A stretch of 64,000 nucleotides of DNA from Cephalopachus bancanus (GCA_027257055.1 JAPVLO010000570.1:1502001-1566000); one strand, 5' to 3'; shown: positions 35,612 through 49,283, counted from the stretch's first letter. Notes: generated by a model from the letters alone, not told the origin. A program made the numbers and translations.

Positions 35612-35890
35612 GTCTGTTCAGCATTATATTAGAGGTCCTAGGCAGTTCAATAAGAAAAAAAGAAATAAAAGGTACAGGATTTCAAAGACAGAAAGAAAAC
35701 TATCATGAGTCACAGAATATGTAATTATCAACACAGAAAACTAAAAAGAATTTACGGATAACTTATCAGTAAGAGAGTTTAATAAGGTTGTTAGCTACAA
35801 GATCAATATATATAATGAATTTTCTTCTTATATGTCATCAGTAAATTATTATAAAATATAATTTTCAAATACACTGTAAGATACCCTGGA
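35612..35890 (+). repeat. Old L1 ORF2 fragment
   Basis: Diverged reverse-transcriptase region: TTCAGCATTATATTAGAGGTCCTAGGCAGTTCAATAAG, then TACAAGATCAATATATA. Older than the L1 that follows. Between 35935 and 36050 a stretch may be a DNA-transposon remnant, unassigned. Confidence 0.7.
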
Positions 35891-36052
35891 ACAAATAAAA
35901 GGTGGAAAAGACTTTTGATCTAGTCAGAGTAATGTTTGGCTATACTGTGGTAACACATAATCCCTGAAATCTCCATGATATAACACAACACATATTTATT
36001 ACTTGCTCCAGTTACAGTTAATGTGAGATGGATCTCTGGCACAGCTTTCCTT

Positions 36053-39000
36053 TAATAAACAATTTCAACAAAGAACTTTCTACCCAGCCAAGCTAAGCTT
36101 CATCAGTGATGGAGAATTAGAATCCTTCCCAGATATCCATTTCTAAGAGAATATGCTTTTATGAAGCAGCTACTAAGTAAACTAAAAAAGATACTGACTC
36201 TAACACTATAATAGCTGGGGACTTAAATACCCCACTAACAACCATAAACAGATTATCAAGACAAAAAAATCAACAAAGAGATCTGGAACTTCAACTTGAC
36301 ACTTGATCAAATGAACTTAATAGATACCTACAGAGCACTCTACCCAACAACCATAGAAAATACTTTCTATCGCCACATGGAATGTGTCCCAAGATCAACC
36401 ACATCCTTGGCAATAAATCAAGCATAAACAAATTTAATAAGACTGAAATATTGCCATGCACCTTCTCAGACCACAGTGCAATAAAAATAAATATCAATAC
36501 CAACAAAATTCCCCAAAAGCCCACAAAGACATGCACACAAAACAACATGATGCTGAATAACTCCTGGGTCAACACAGAAATCAAAAGATTTCTGGAAACA
36601 CATGAAAATAAAGACAAATCTTATCAAAACCTCTGGGATGCCATGAAATCAGTACTAAGAGGGGGAATTTATATCTTTATGAACATACATCAAGAAAATA
36701 GAAAGATCACAAGTTAACAGCTTAATAAATCTCCTAAGGGGGATGGGAAGAGAAGACCACCAACACCATAACTTCAGCAGAGGAATCCAGATCACCAAAG
36801 TAAAGGCTCAAATATAGGACATAAAAGACAAAAATACCATAGAAAAGATAAATGAAACAAAAACCATCTCTTTGAAAGCACAAACAAGATTGATGGACCT
36901 CTAGAAAGAATGCCAAAGAAAAAGAGAGAAAAAGTCCAAATAAACAATCAGAAATGCAAAAGATCAAGTCATGACTGACCCTGAAGAACTACAAAGGATT
37001 ATCTTAGATTACTAAGCACACCTGTATGGAAACAAATTCAATAACCTAAATGAAATGGAGAATTTTCTGACATCATACAACCTCCCAAGGTTGAAACAAG
37101 AAGAAATTGAGACACTAAATAGACCAGTAACCACCCAGGAAATTGAATCTATCAAAAGAAAACTACCTACAAAAAAAAAAAAACCCTGGACCAGTTGGCT
37201 TTCCAGCAGAATTCTACAAAAAAATACAAGGAAGAGCTGATACCAATCCTATTGAAAGTATTCCATGTAATTGAGAAAGACAGAAATATCCCCAAATCAT
37301 TTTATGAAGCTAATATCACCACTGATACTTAAATTACCTAAAGATTAAACAAAGAAAGAGTACCACAGGCCAATATCCCCAATGAACATAGATGCAAAAA
37401 TTCTCAACAAGATTCTAGCAAATTGGATCCAACAACACATCTCAAAATTCATCAGCCATGAACAATTAGGCTTCATCCCCTGATGCACAGCTGATTCAAC
37501 ATCCACAAGAATGTAAATGTAATTTAGTACATCAAAAGATGTAAAAACAAGAACTACATGATTATATCATTAGATGAAAAAAAACTTGCATTAATATCCA
37601 TTATCTCTTCTTGATAAAAACCCTTGAAAACCTAGGTACAAAAGGAACATACCTCAAAATAGTAAGAGTCATCTATGATAAACACATAACCAACATATTG
37701 CTAAATGGACAGAAATAGGAAGCATTTCCCCCTGAAAACTGGAACTAGACAAGGCTGCCCACTCTCACCCCTCCCGTTCAAAATAGTTTCGTAAGTCCTA
37801 GCTAGAGCAATCAGACAAGAGAAGGAAATCAGGGGTATCCAAATAAGAGGAAGATAAGTTATTTCTCATTGCTGATGATATGATTCTATACCTAGAAAAC
37901 CCAAGATAATCTGTCAAAAACCACCTTACACTGATAAAGGACTTTGACAAAGTCTCAGGGTACAAAATAAATGTGCAAAAGACAATCACATTCTTATATA
38001 CCAATAACAAACAGGCAGAGACCCAAATAAAAAGCACAATCCCATTCACAAAAGCCACATACACACACAGAAAATATTGGCATCTTCCTAGCCAGAGAGG
38101 TGAAAGACATTTACAACAAAAACTACAAACACTGCTCAAAAAAAATCAAAGAAGACACAAACAAATGGAAAAAATATTCCACGCTCATGAATTGGAAGAA
38201 TCAACATTGTTAAGATGTGTGTTCTACCAAAGGCAATCTACATATTCAACACAATACCCATTAATTGTGTATTATGACAATACAGAAATCCATATGACCA
38301 AGAAAAGATCATGAATAGTCAAAACATCCCTAGCAAAAGAAGTAAAATGGGAGGTATCACACTTCCAGACTCTAAACTTTACTATAAGGCTACAATAATC
38401 AAAAGAGCCCAGTATTGGTACAAGAACAGGCATATAGACCAGTGGAATAGGATAGAGATTCCAGAAGCAAAACCTCAATTTCTCATCCAACTTATCTTGG
38501 ACAGCCCCTCCACCAACTACCACTGGAGAGAAGAAAACCTATTCAATAAATGGTGCTGGGAAAACTGGCTGACCACATGCAGAAGATTGAAACAGGACCC
38601 CTACCTGTTACCATAGACAAACATCAACTCTAAATGGATCAAAGACCTAAAAGTAAAACATCAAACTATAAGAATCTTAGAAAATGCAGGAGACACCTTT
38701 ATGGAAATTAGAATAGGCAACGAATTCCCAATCAAAATTCCAAATGCCCATGAAATAATAGAGAAGATGGACAATTGGGACCTCATGAAATTGAAAAGCT
38801 TCTGCAAAGCAAAAGAAACCATCAAGAGAGTTGGACACGACCCACAGAATGTGAAAAATTATTTGCCAACTGTATATGTGAAAAAGGCCTAACATTCAAA
38901 ATCTCTAAGGAACTCAAATATGCCAAAAGGAAAAACACAAACAGCCCTATTAAAAAGTGGACAAAAGATATGAATAAACACTTCTCAAAATAAGATATAT

Positions 39001-39750
39001 GACCACCCAATAGATACATGAAAAAATGCTCAGCCCCATTAATCATCAAAGAAATGAAAATTAAAACCACATTGAGATACTACCCAACTCCAGTCAGGGT
39101 AGCCCTCATCAATAACTCAAAAACAACAGATGCTGGAGAAGATGCAGTGAAAAGGGAATGCTTTTTCACTGTTGATGGGAGTGTAAAGTAGTGCAACCTC
39201 TGTGGAGAACAGTGTGATGATTCCTAAAAGATCTAAAAATCAACCTTCCATATGACCCAGCAATCCGCCTTATGGGAATATGCCTGGAGGAACTCAAATC
39301 TACAAAAAAGATGCCTGCACATGCATGTTTATTGCAGCATTATTCACAATAGCAAAAATATGGAACGAACTGTGCTGCCCATTGAAAGTACATTGAAAAA
39401 TGCGGTACATATACACAATGGAATATTACGTAGCCATAAAGAAGGACAAAATTATGGACTTTGCAGCAACTTGGATGGATTTAGAGTCTATAATAGTGAT
39501 CTATCACAAAAACAAAGATCTATGTAGCACATGTTCTCACTCATAAGCAGACTCTGAACATTTATCACACTACTATAAGAAAGGGATTAGCAGTAGTGGG
39601 AAACTGCCAGGGGTGGGAAGGGGGTACCTGACATCAATAAGAGTACCTGATCTCAAACCAGGTGAGGTGGGGACCAAAGGGAGGTCCAAACTACTTGTAC
39701 AATGACCAGCTGTATAGTTAATTTTGAATTCTATCTCACAACTTTAAAAT
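36053..39750 (+). mobile_element. L1, 5'-truncated and internally deleted
   Basis: Starts in the C-terminal part of ORF1 (ACCCAGCCAAGCTAAGCTTCATCAG at about 36085), jumps at about 36150 into the endonuclease part of ORF2, and runs to a complete 3' end (CATATACACAATGGAATATTACGTAGCC and a short tail near 39750). Confidence 0.9.
36150..39545 (+). pseudogene. L1 ORF2 remnant
   Basis: ORF2 pieces in shifting frames. The endonuclease end with [13 protein letters not shown] lies at 36382-36717 and the middle region at 37055-37240. Reverse transcriptase runs about 37380-37900, where the catalytic-box region reads HCDDMILY-like and is frameshifted. The thumb and post-RT region is at 37973-38616, the cysteine-rich C-terminus at 38701-39070, and the end at 39252-39527. 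Many stops and frameshifts; not functional. Confidence 0.85.
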
Positions 39751-39757
39751 AAACTAA

Positions 39758-39895
39758 CATGCCCAACTAATTTTTTTTGTAGAGATGAGGTCTCACTATG
39801 TTGCCCTGGCTGGTGTTGAACTCCTGACGTCAAGCAATCCTTCCACCTTGGCCTCCCAAAGTGTTAGAATTACAGGTGTGAACAACCATGCCTAG
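39758..39895 (-). mobile_element. Alu, left monomer only
   Basis: Reverse-strand fragment with TAGAGATGAGGTCTCACTATGTTGCCCTGGCTGG and GCCTCCCAAAGTGTTAGAATTACAGG. It abuts the L1 3' end; no right monomer. Confidence 0.88.
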
Positions 39896-40079
39896 TCTAT
39901 GCAGTTTTTATAGCTTCTTTTTTTTTGATAACCATATATTTTGTATTTTATTCATAACATTAATTGACTATTTATTTAACAAACATTTATAGTGCATACT
40001 ATATTCTAGGCATTTTCCCACATGCCTTACTTATGTATACATCTAAAGTATGTTTGTGCTTTTTAAAGACATTAGCCTG

Positions 40080-41640
40080 CTGGTGCCTGTGCACATTAAT
40101 TGGGGGCCTTGGGATCAACCAGCCTTACCCACCATAGTCTGAGTCTATGTACACCCTCAGGGACTTACGGATAAGACTACCTTGCCTAATGTCATCCTCA
40201 CCAAGGCCATGTATGTTATCCAGGGGTTCAGGGATTGATGTGCTCCGTCTGCCACCAATAACATCCACACATTCCTCCTGGGGGCCATAGGACAGACCCT
40301 TTCAACCTGCTACCACCACCACTGCCAGCATCCACCTGCACAAACTCCATTGCTGGTGCCCATGTATGCCACCAGAGGGCTCAAGGATTGGCTTACTGTT
40401 GCTACTGCCATTGACAAAGCCATGTACTACTCAGGGGCTTGAAGACCCACCCGCTCATCCAGCCTACTGCTGCCACTGCTGGCACAAGAACAAGCTACCT
40501 GCAGGCCCAAGGAGGAGCCTACCTGGATCCACTACCACCAGTGACTGCATACACCACTCCAGGCCCAAAAAACTGGTAAACTTGGCCCACTGCCATCACC
40601 ACTAGGGCACATCACCCAGCTGGCAGTCCCATCCCCAGCAAAGTCTCACTATAGCATCCACTAAGAACTGCAGAATAAGCCACCGAGGAGCTCACAGTCA
40701 CCCCTAATGCTGATTACTACCAAAGAAATTATATCGAGATTGCACAAAAGCATGCACTCAGAATCAAAGTAAAAGTGCCCTTCATAACCAACACTATAGA
40801 CACATCTACAGGAAAAAGTCATTATCTACAAAAACCAGGCAATAAAATGGAAGAAGTGACTGTTACACCAGATGTACAGATATCAATGTAAGGACACAAG
40901 AAACATGAAAAAGCAAGGAAATATGAAATCTCCAAAGAAGCACAATCACTCCTCAGCAACAGATTCCAATGAAAAAGGAATCTAACATCACCAAGGGTAT
41001 TTGATCCTAAATCAGGTGAAGTGAGGACCAACAGGAAACCTAAACTTGGCCTGTGTGTAGACCATTACGTACTTAATCCTGACTTGTACCCCACATCTTT
41101 AAAATACAATAATTAATTAAATAAATGCCTGAAAAAGAATTCAAAGTAATGGTATTAAAGAAGCTCAGTGAAATGAAAGAGAACACAGATAAACAATACT
41201 AAGAAATCAGAAAAATAATCTATGACACTTTTTTTTAGTTGGAATCTCACTCTGTTGACCAGGCTAGAGTGAAGTGGCATGTTTATGGCCACTACAGCCT
41301 TGACCTGGTGGGCTCAAGTGATCCTTCTGCCTCAGCCTTCAAAGTAGCTGGAACCACAGGCACAGACCAATGCACCTGGCTATTTATTTATTTATTTATT
41401 CATTCATTTGTTCGTTTGTTTATTTATTTATTTATTGTGGAGACGAGGTCTCACCAAGTTGCCTAGGCTGGTCTCAAACTCCCGGGCTCAAGCAATCCTC
41501 TCATCTCCATCTCCCAAAATGTTGGGACTATAGGAGTAAGCCACCCTGCCTGGCCATAATCTATAATCTAAATGAGGAATTCAACAAGAAAAAGAAGAAG
41601 AAAGTCACAGTGCTCCCCAAATAACCTTCACTTTAGGCAC
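40080..41640 (+). repeat. Old L1 5' region and ORF1 part, interrupted twice
   Basis: CCA/CTG-rich 5' region with repeated GCCACTGCTGGC-like phrases (40080-40680), then an ORF1-type A-rich region (41130-41225) that resumes after the Alu at about 41560 (AATCTAAATGAGGAATTCAACAAG). A short L1 3' end (about 40998-41126, CTTAATCCTGACTTGTACCCCACATC) is inserted in it. Confidence 0.7.
41228..41555 (-). mobile_element. Alu dimer with expanded (TTTA)n linker
   Basis: Both monomers are present in reverse orientation. The A-rich linker between them has become a TTTA/TTTG microsatellite at 41381-41436. Flanks ATAATCTATGAC and ATAATCTATAAT look like a duplication. Confidence 0.9.
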
Positions 41641-42601
41641 AACACACTTTATGCCAAAAATGCATTCCTGAAAATTTGTGCTCAAACTGGACTTGTCAGT
41701 CCATATCTTCCTCTTTACTTCAACAATTATTTTAGAAATGTTTTCTTTTCAATTTGATCTTCATTTGACAGTGGTTCTACTGTGCCATACCTGCTTCTCT
41801 CTGCCTAGAAGTTAATAGTGTGTGAAGCACTAACATGTACCACCTGGGAACTCCTGGAAACTCCTACTTAAAAGAATTCTAAATTATTTGGTATAGAAGA
41901 GAATCACTTTGTGACCAGCACAGTCACCCTTCAGAATGTTGTGTTTTGAAAATCTAGTCTTCTTATAGTGTATTTTCTTAAAACAGTGTGTGCCTAAAAA
42001 TGCATTAACATCTCAAGTCTATCAGTAATAAATTATTTTCAAAAGATGTGAAAGACGAATGATATTCAAAGTTCAACTTATCTGTCCCTACAATTTTCAA
42101 GCTCAGATTTAGAAAACAAATGACACTCCTCTAGGCAATTTTTCCAATCATAGTAAAGATTAATAGAGAACAGTATCATCCTCTTAATAATTTTGTTGTT
42201 GTTATTGCATAAGCTCAACCAAAGAAAACCACTTTCTAGTACATTGCTCATGTCTGACTTAAAGATTCTTAGCACCTTAGGGTATAGAAATTAGGGTATA
42301 TTTGTACACTTACCTATCTTTAAAACTATTTTAAATGTTTACATATTACGCTAATAGCTTCCATACCAACAAGGGTGGATTTCTGCAAAACCTTAAACCA
42401 TATTTGATATTTGAACTTAAGAGCAAGTATTTTAAGAGTGTTATTCCAGAGCATAATTTGCAAACATGTTTATAAGACAAATCTAAAACAAAAACAATTT
42501 CAGATCATCTGTACCAGTCACTAGGAATAGGTGACTTTACTACAATTGATTTCTGTTTTAACAACAGGTGCTTTCTACAACACATTTTTGTTGGATAGGT
42601 T
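41641..42601. other. No gene or clear repeat
   Basis: AT-rich single-copy-looking sequence; no coding frame with family features. Confidence 0.35.
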
Positions 42602-42636
42602 CTGCCCATGGTTTTTCTTTTTTTTTCTCTTTTTTA

Positions 42637-42815
42637 AAGTTTCTTTTTAATTTTAAAACTGTGGGGGTACAATTCACGGTTAGGTATACAAATATTTATT
42701 GTGCAGGTACCCTTGTTGATGAGGAGTGCCCCCCCTTCCTCAGACAGATTTCCACTACTGCCAATCCCTCCTCCGCTCCCCCCACAGTTACCCACTATTG
42801 TCAATCCTTTTCCTT
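42637..42815 (-). repeat. Second L1 3' UTR copy
   Basis: ACTGTGGGGGTACAATTCACGGTTAGGTATACAAAT here parallels ATTGTGGGGTACAATTAAGGGTTAGGCATACAAAT at about 42865, in the same orientation. The two copies are separated by an A/T-rich stretch at 42816-42850 and both lie inside one target-site duplication. Confidence 0.88.
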
Positions 42816-43070
42816 TTTTTACTTTATTTTATTTTTTTGTTATTAAACATATTTTTTATTATAAAATTGTGGGGTACAATTAAGGGTTAGGCATACAAAT
42901 GTGCATCGTTCAGGCACCCTTGTTAATAACAGGTGACTCCCCATCCCCAGACAGATATTGACTACCATTAGTCCCACCTCCATTCCCCTCCCTACACCCC
43001 CCCCATAGTTTCCCACCACTGTCAGTCCTCTTTTTTTTTTTAAAGTGTTATGGTAGATGTTCAAGGTCCA

Positions 43071-46000
43071 CTATATGAGTGAGAACATGTGATACTCAGA
43101 TCTTTGTTTCTGTGAGAGATCACTCAGTATTATAGACTCTAGCTCCATCCAGGTTGCTGTGAAATTCATGATTTTGTTCTTTTTTATGGCTGCATAGTAT
43201 TCCATCGTGTATATGTACCACATTTCTTTAATCCAGTCCTCTTTTGATGGACAGCATGGTTGGTTCCAAGTTCTTGCTATTGTGAACAATGCTGCGATAA
43301 ACATTCGTGTGCAGGTATCTTTTTGATAGAGTGATCTGAGTTCTTCAGGGTATATTCCCAGTAGGGGGATTGCGGGGTCATATGGGAGGTTGCTATTTAG
43401 AGCTTTTAGAAATCACCACACTGCTTTCCACACTGCTTTGCACTAGTTTGCACTTCCACCAACAGTGTAGGAGTGTTCCCTTGTGGCTACACCCTCTCCA
43501 GCAACTGTTATTTTTTGAGTTATTGATAATGGCCATTCTGACTGGAGTTAGGTGGTATCTCAGTGTGGTTTTGATTTGCATCTCTTTGATGATTAGTGAG
43601 GTTGAACATTTTTTCATGTGTCTGTTGGCTGCTCGGATGTCTTCCTTTGAGAAGTGTCTGTTCATATTTTTGCCCACTTTATAATGGGGTTGTTTGTTTT
43701 TTCCTCTTAGCACATTTGAGTTCCTTGTAGATCCAAGATGTTAAGCCTTTGTCGGACCTGGAGTTAGCAAATACATTTTCCCAGTCTGTGGGCTGACTCC
43801 CTGCTCTCTTGATGGTTTCTTTGGCTTTGCAGAAGCTTGTCAGTTTAATGAGGTCCCATTTGTCTATGTTATCTCTTATGGCCTGTGGGTTTCGGGTTTT
43901 GTTCAGGAATTGGATGCCAGTTCCAATTTCCATGAGGATATGTCCTTCATTTTCTAAGGTTCTTATGGTTTGAAGTTTTACATTTAGGTCTCTGATCCAT
44001 TTAGAGGTAATTTTGGTGTATGGGGATTGATAGGGGTCCTGTTTCAATCTTCTGCATGTGGTCAGCCAGTTTTCCCATCACCATTTACTGAATAGGTTCT
44101 CCTCTCCCCAGTGGTAGGTGGTGGAGACTTTGTCGAAGATGAGTTGGTTGAGAAATTGAGGTTTAGCTTCTGGAATCTCAATTCTATTCCATTGATCTAT
44201 ATGCCTGTTCCTGTACCAGTACCAAGCTGTTTTGATGATTGTGGCTTTATACTAAAGTTTGAAGTCTGGTAATGTGATACTGCCTGCTTTATTTTTTTTG
44301 CTGAGGATTGTTCTGGCTATTCTTGGTTGTTTGTGTTTTCATATGAATTCCTGTATTGTTTTTTTCTAGGTCTGAGAAAAATGTTGCCGGTAATTTGATG
44401 GGTATTGCATTAAATCTGTAGATTGCCTTAGGTAGGATGGACATCTTCACAATGTTGATTCTTCAAATCCATGAAATGGGATATTTTTCCACTCCCTTGT
44501 GTTGTCTTTGATTTCTTTGAGCAGTGTTTTATAGTTTTCATTGAAAAGGTCTTTCACGTCTCTGGTTAGGAAGATGCCAAGGTATTTCATAATTTTTTTT
44601 GTGGCTATTGTGAATGGAATTGTGCTTTTTATTTGGGTTTCTGTTTGTTTGTTATTGGTGTAAAGAAATGCGATTGTCTTTTGTACATTTATTTTATATC
44701 CTGAGACTTTGCCAAAGTCCTTTGTCAGTGTAAAGAGGTTTTTGACAGATTCTCTTGGGTTTTCAAGGTACACAATCATGTCATCTGCAAAGAGAGATAA
44801 CTTGACTTCCTCTTTTCCTATTTGGATACCCCGATTGCCTTCTCTTCTCTGATTGCTTTAGCCAGGACTTCCAATACCATATTGAACAGCAAGGGTGAGA
44901 GTGGGCATCCTTTTCTTATTCCAGTTTTCAGGGGAAATTTTTCCAATTTTTGTCCATTTAGGAGTATGCTGGCTGTGGGTTTCTCATAGATGGCTTTTAT
45001 TATTTTGAGGTATGTTCCACATATGCCTAGATGTTTGAGGATTTTTATCAAGAAGGGGTGCTGGATTTTATCAAAAGCTTTTCTGCATCTAATGATGTAA
45101 TCATGTGGTTTTTGTTTTGACATCTGTTAATGTATTTAATAACATTTATCGTTTTACAAATGGTGAACCAGCCTTGCATCCCATGTATGAAGCCTACTTA
45201 GTCATGATGGATGATTTTTGAGATGTGTTGTTGAATCCGGTTTGCTAGGATATTGTTGAGAATTTTAGCATCTATGTTCATCAAAGATATTGGCCTATAG
45301 TTATCGTTCTTTCTTGGGTCTTTACTTGGCTTGGGGATCAATGTGATGTTAGCTTCGTAAAATGATTTGGGGAGAGTTCCATATTTTTAAATTGCCTGGA
45401 ATACCTTCAGTAGTATTAGAATCAGTTCCTCCTTAAATGGCTTGTAGAATTCTGCTGGAAAGCCATCTGGACCAGGGCTTTTTTTTTGTAGGTAGTTTTC
45501 TTATTGCATAGTCAATTTCCTTGATTGTTATTGGTCTATTTAGGGTCTCAATTTCTTCTGGTTTCAACCTAGGCAGGTTGTAAAATGTCAGAAAGTCCTC
45601 CATTTCCTTAAGGTTTTCAAGTTTGTTTCCATACAAGTGTATGTAGTAGTCTCTAATAATCTTTTGTATTTCTTCAGGGTCAGATGTGACTTCATCTTTT
45701 GTGTTTCTGATTGTGTTTATTTGGGCTTTTTCTCTCTTTCTTGGTCAGTCTAACTAGGGGGCCATCAATCTTGTTTATCCTTTTGAAGAACCAGCTTTTT
45801 GTTTCATTGATTTTTTGTATTATCTTGTTGTCTTCTATGTCCTGGATTTGGGCTTTTATTTTGGTGATTTTGATTCTTCTGCTGAAATTAGGGTTTTGGT
45901 GTCTTGCTTTTCCAACTTTCTTAGGTGACTTGTTAGGCTGTTAATTTATGATCCTTCCATTTTCTTCATGTGCGTTTGTAAGGATACAAATTCCCCTCTT

Positions 46001-46882
46001 TCTACAGCTTTTATGGCGTCCCAGAGATTTTGGTAAGATGTTTCTTCATTTTCATTTGTTTCCAGGTACCTTTTAATCTCTGTTTTGATTTCATTGTTGA
46101 CCCAGGAGTTGTTTAGCATCATGTTGTTTAGTGTCCATGTCTTTGTGGGTTCTAGGGGCACCTTGTTGGTGCTGATGTTTATTCTTATTCCACTGTGGTC
46201 CGAGAAGGTGCATGGTAAAATTTCAGTTCTTTTAAATTTGCTTATACTTAATTTATGGCCAAGTATGTGGTCGATCTTAGAGTACGTCCCATGCGGTGAT
46301 GAGTAGAATATATATTCTGTGATCTTTGGATGGAGTGTTCTGTAGGTATCAATTAAGTCCGTTTGGTCAAGAGTCACATTGAGTTTTCAGATCCCGTTGC
46401 TGATTTTTTGTTTGATGATCTGTGTAGGGTTGTGAGTTGGGTGTTGAAGTCCCCCGCTATGATGGTGTTGGAGTCGATTTTTTTTTTAGTTTACCTAGAA
46501 GCTGCTTTATGAAATTTGGTGCTTCTATGTTGGGTACATATATGTTTAAGATGGATATTTCTTGTTGATGGATTGAGCCTTTTATCATTATGTAGTGGCC
46601 TTCTGTATATTTTTTGATTTTTAATAACTTGAAGGGTATTTTGTCTGAAATTAAGATTGCTACTCCTCTTTTCTTTTGTGTTCCATTCACCTGATAGTTT
46701 GTTTTCCATCCTCTTACTTTGAGTCTGTGGGTGTCCTTTCTAGTGAGGTGAGTCTCTTGAAGGCAATAGATTGTTGCCTGATGATATTTTATACATTTTG
46801 CCATTCTATGTCTTTTCAGTGGCTCATTTAGTCCATTCACATTTAGACTAATAATTGAAATGCAAGAGTTGATCCCTGTCAT
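43071..46882 (-). pseudogene. L1 ORF2 remnant, full extent
   Basis: Starts at 46882 with the endonuclease (SIISLNVNGLNEP, QETHLTRKD) and continues at 45946-46377 ([16 protein letters not shown]). The connector is at 45433-45636. Reverse transcriptase is at 44818-45123 ([27 protein letters not shown]), with the [10 protein letters not shown] box just below 44800. The post-RT and C-terminal region runs through 44447-44779, 43679-44047, 43393-43713 and 43071-43304. At least six frameshifts or stops separate the pieces. It is the best in-window reference for the full ORF2 layout. Confidence 0.9.
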
Positions 46883-47049
46883 AAGATTCTTACAGAGTTG
46901 TTGTTCCTGTTTGTCTGTTGTCTTTCTTTTGGTTTTGGATTTGGTTCATGTGTGTTTTTAATCTTTTGCTTGTACTCTTGTGAATAATGTTGTTGTTCTT
47001 TTTTCCTTTTCTTCTGTGTTCAGTACTTTCTTAAGTGTTTCTTGTAGAG

Positions 47050-47923
47050 GTGGTCTGGTGGCAGCGTAGGTTCTTAAGGATTGGATATCTGGAAAAGATT
47101 TCAATTCTCCCTCACTAATGAAGCTTAGCTTGGCTGGGGAGGCTATTCTTGGTTGAAATTGTTTATCTTTTAGAACTTTGTAGATAGGGCTCCAGGGTCT
47201 CCTAGCCTGGAGGGTTTCTGTGGATAAATCTGCTGATATTCTAATTGGTCTCTCCTGGTAGGTAGTCTGGCCTTTTTCTCTTGCTGCCTTTATGATTTTT
47301 TCTTTTATAGCTACTTTGTTTAGGTGAATTATTATGTGTCTGGGAGTTAGTCTTCTCTTCTGTTGTCTTGCAGGGGTTCTCTGAATCTCTTGTGCTTGAA
47401 TTTTGCATCACTGGTGAGATGAGGGAAGTTTTCTTGAATGATTTCATGAAATGTTTGTTCCAGTGTGACCTCTGACTCTCTCTCTGTCTCAGGAAGTTCA
47501 ATTACTTTTAGATTTGGTCTCTTGAAGTAATCATTCATCTCCTGAAGGTTTTGTTCTGACTTTTTAAGCTTCTTTTTTTATGTTTTTGACAGTTTGGGTT
47601 AGTTCTGTATTTTGTTCTTCAAGTTATGAGATTGTTTCTTCTGCTTGGCTAATTCTGCTCTCCATGCTAATTAGTTTGTCATTTATTTCCATCACAGTAT
47701 TCTTTACTGCTGTTATTTCTGTCATCAGCTACTTTCTATTTTCCCCTTGTCTCTCTTCAATTTTTAAAATTCTATCTATTAATGCCTTGATGTTGGGGTT
47801 TGTTGCTTGTGACCAGTCATTCTGGGGGCTCTTCATTGTTTGTGTCCCAAAGTCTGTTTTTTCAGTGTCTGACCTCCCAGGGGTCTGTGTGAGCCCTGCA
47901 TTCTTCTTTTGGTTTTTCTTCAT
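47050..47923 (-). pseudogene. L1 ORF1 remnant
   Basis: The N-terminus is at 47729-47923 (begins MKKNQKK, as in the intact ORF1 ending at 20504). The RRM-like start is at 47347-47538 (NLKVIELPETERESE), shifting frame into 47241-47501. Coiled-coil and C-terminal parts are readable only in other frames. Frameshifted relative to the intact copy; no full protein. Confidence 0.87.
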
Positions 47924-49283
47924 TTGTGCAGATTTTCGCTCCCTACTTTTCCCTTCCCTCCACCTCCCCGTCTTCTTTAATTCTGTTATTCAGGGGTGGA
48001 GGGGTTTCTTCTACTTCTGTTTGTTCAATCGCCTATTCTTCCTAATGTATTTCCTAGGGCTTTGTTCAGTTCTAGAGTTGGACTGTGGGTTGAGGGCAGT
48101 CCTTTTTATAGTTTTGGGATTTAATTAAGGGGGGAGCTGTGATTCAAAATCTCTCTGCAGATCCCGGTATTCGCCAACAGCTCTATGGATAGTTTGAAAT
48201 CCACTTCACACTGCCTTGGAGTCTGTCCATGCAGTGGGGTTGTAGGTTTACTCCCTGAAAGCAAAATGAGGTTAACAGAGGGAAGAGAATGGAGCAGGCA
48301 GTGGGGGGAGGGGGCTGGAGAGAGAGAGGAATGAGAGGGAAAACAGTTGAGTGTACCGACTGGTAAGTGAAAAGAGACACAAAGACTGAAACAAATATAA
48401 AGAAAAACAATAACCATGACTATTAGAAGCTAAAACATACAATGATGCTAATGTACACACTGATCAACCACCTTATTGGTGTGCTATTCCTTTATACAAA
48501 GATGGGGTTTACAGAGAAAGAAGAAAAAAGGAAAAGGAAAAAAAGAAGAAAAATAAGGGGGGGAGAAGGGATAGAATAAATTCAGCAGACTAACATAACC
48601 AGCCAAGCACACTCTGAGACTTTTCCTTTAAGTCCAAAGTCCTTTCAGCTCTGATTTCTAGCTGTCTTTGCAGGCTGGTAGAATTATTCACAGTTAGAGT
48701 CAGTTGCCCCTGGCCTGCTGTGAAGAACAGTTCAGACATGGGCCACCTGCCCAGTCTATTACTGAGATCTGGCTTTTTCTATTTTTCAAGAGGTACGAGC
48801 CTCTGCTTTTCCCGTTTTGATGTTGTTACCTTGGTTTCCCAGCAGGTGGTGCTATCCTGCGGCTACAATCCAGAGGGGAGGGAACTGTCTATGAATCTGC
48901 AATCTGCCACCGCAACTTCATGGGGGAGTTCCACAGGCCTTTCTCTGGGCTAGGGGTGTGGTGTGGCAGTGGCAGCAGCAGCCAGGCAGCAGCGATCTCA
49001 GAAGATCCTGCTTGTGGGGGCTTCATGGTTTGAAGTCATGGGTCACTTCAGGCATGAGCTGGGAATGACCACAGCGCGGCTTCCGTGACTGCAGGAGCAG
49101 CCCAGTTCACCACAATATCTGAGTAGGGATGGTGGGTGATGGTGGTGGCTGAGCTCCCTGTGGAGAGCAGGCTGCAGAAGATGGGAGGTGCAGCCCTGGG
49201 AGAGAGCTAGGGTCTTTATGGGTGTTCTCTTTCACAGAGGGTCTCACAGACTATGCCGCCCCATCACCATTTTGCCAGAAGTC
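47924..49283 (-). promoter_or_regulatory. L1 5' UTR, single-unit form
   Basis: About 1.36 kb. It aligns in places with the 5' UTR at 20505-22309 (for example GAGAGGGAAAACAG and the GGTGAAAAGAGACACA-like stretch), but each block occurs once. It ends at the duplication with a GGCAAAATGGTGATGGGG-type 5' terminus on the minus strand. Confidence 0.8.

Larger units (their letters stand above)
42616..49283 (-). mobile_element. LINE-1, full length, decayed, with doubled 3' end
   Basis: Minus-strand L1 of about 6.7 kb between copies of CTGCCCATGGTTTT (42602-42615 and 49284-49297). From 49283: 5' UTR, ORF1 in pieces, ORF2 in pieces, a 3' UTR (42850-43070), an A-rich break, and then a second 3'-UTR copy (about 42637-42815). 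It is more diverged than the L1 at 16448-22309 and has no 5' UTR tandem repeats. Confidence 0.93.

Noticed and set aside
47580..48128. 182-codon plus-strand frame, hydrophobic and Phe/Ser-rich
   Set aside because: It is the antisense shadow of L1 ORF1 and 5' UTR sequence.
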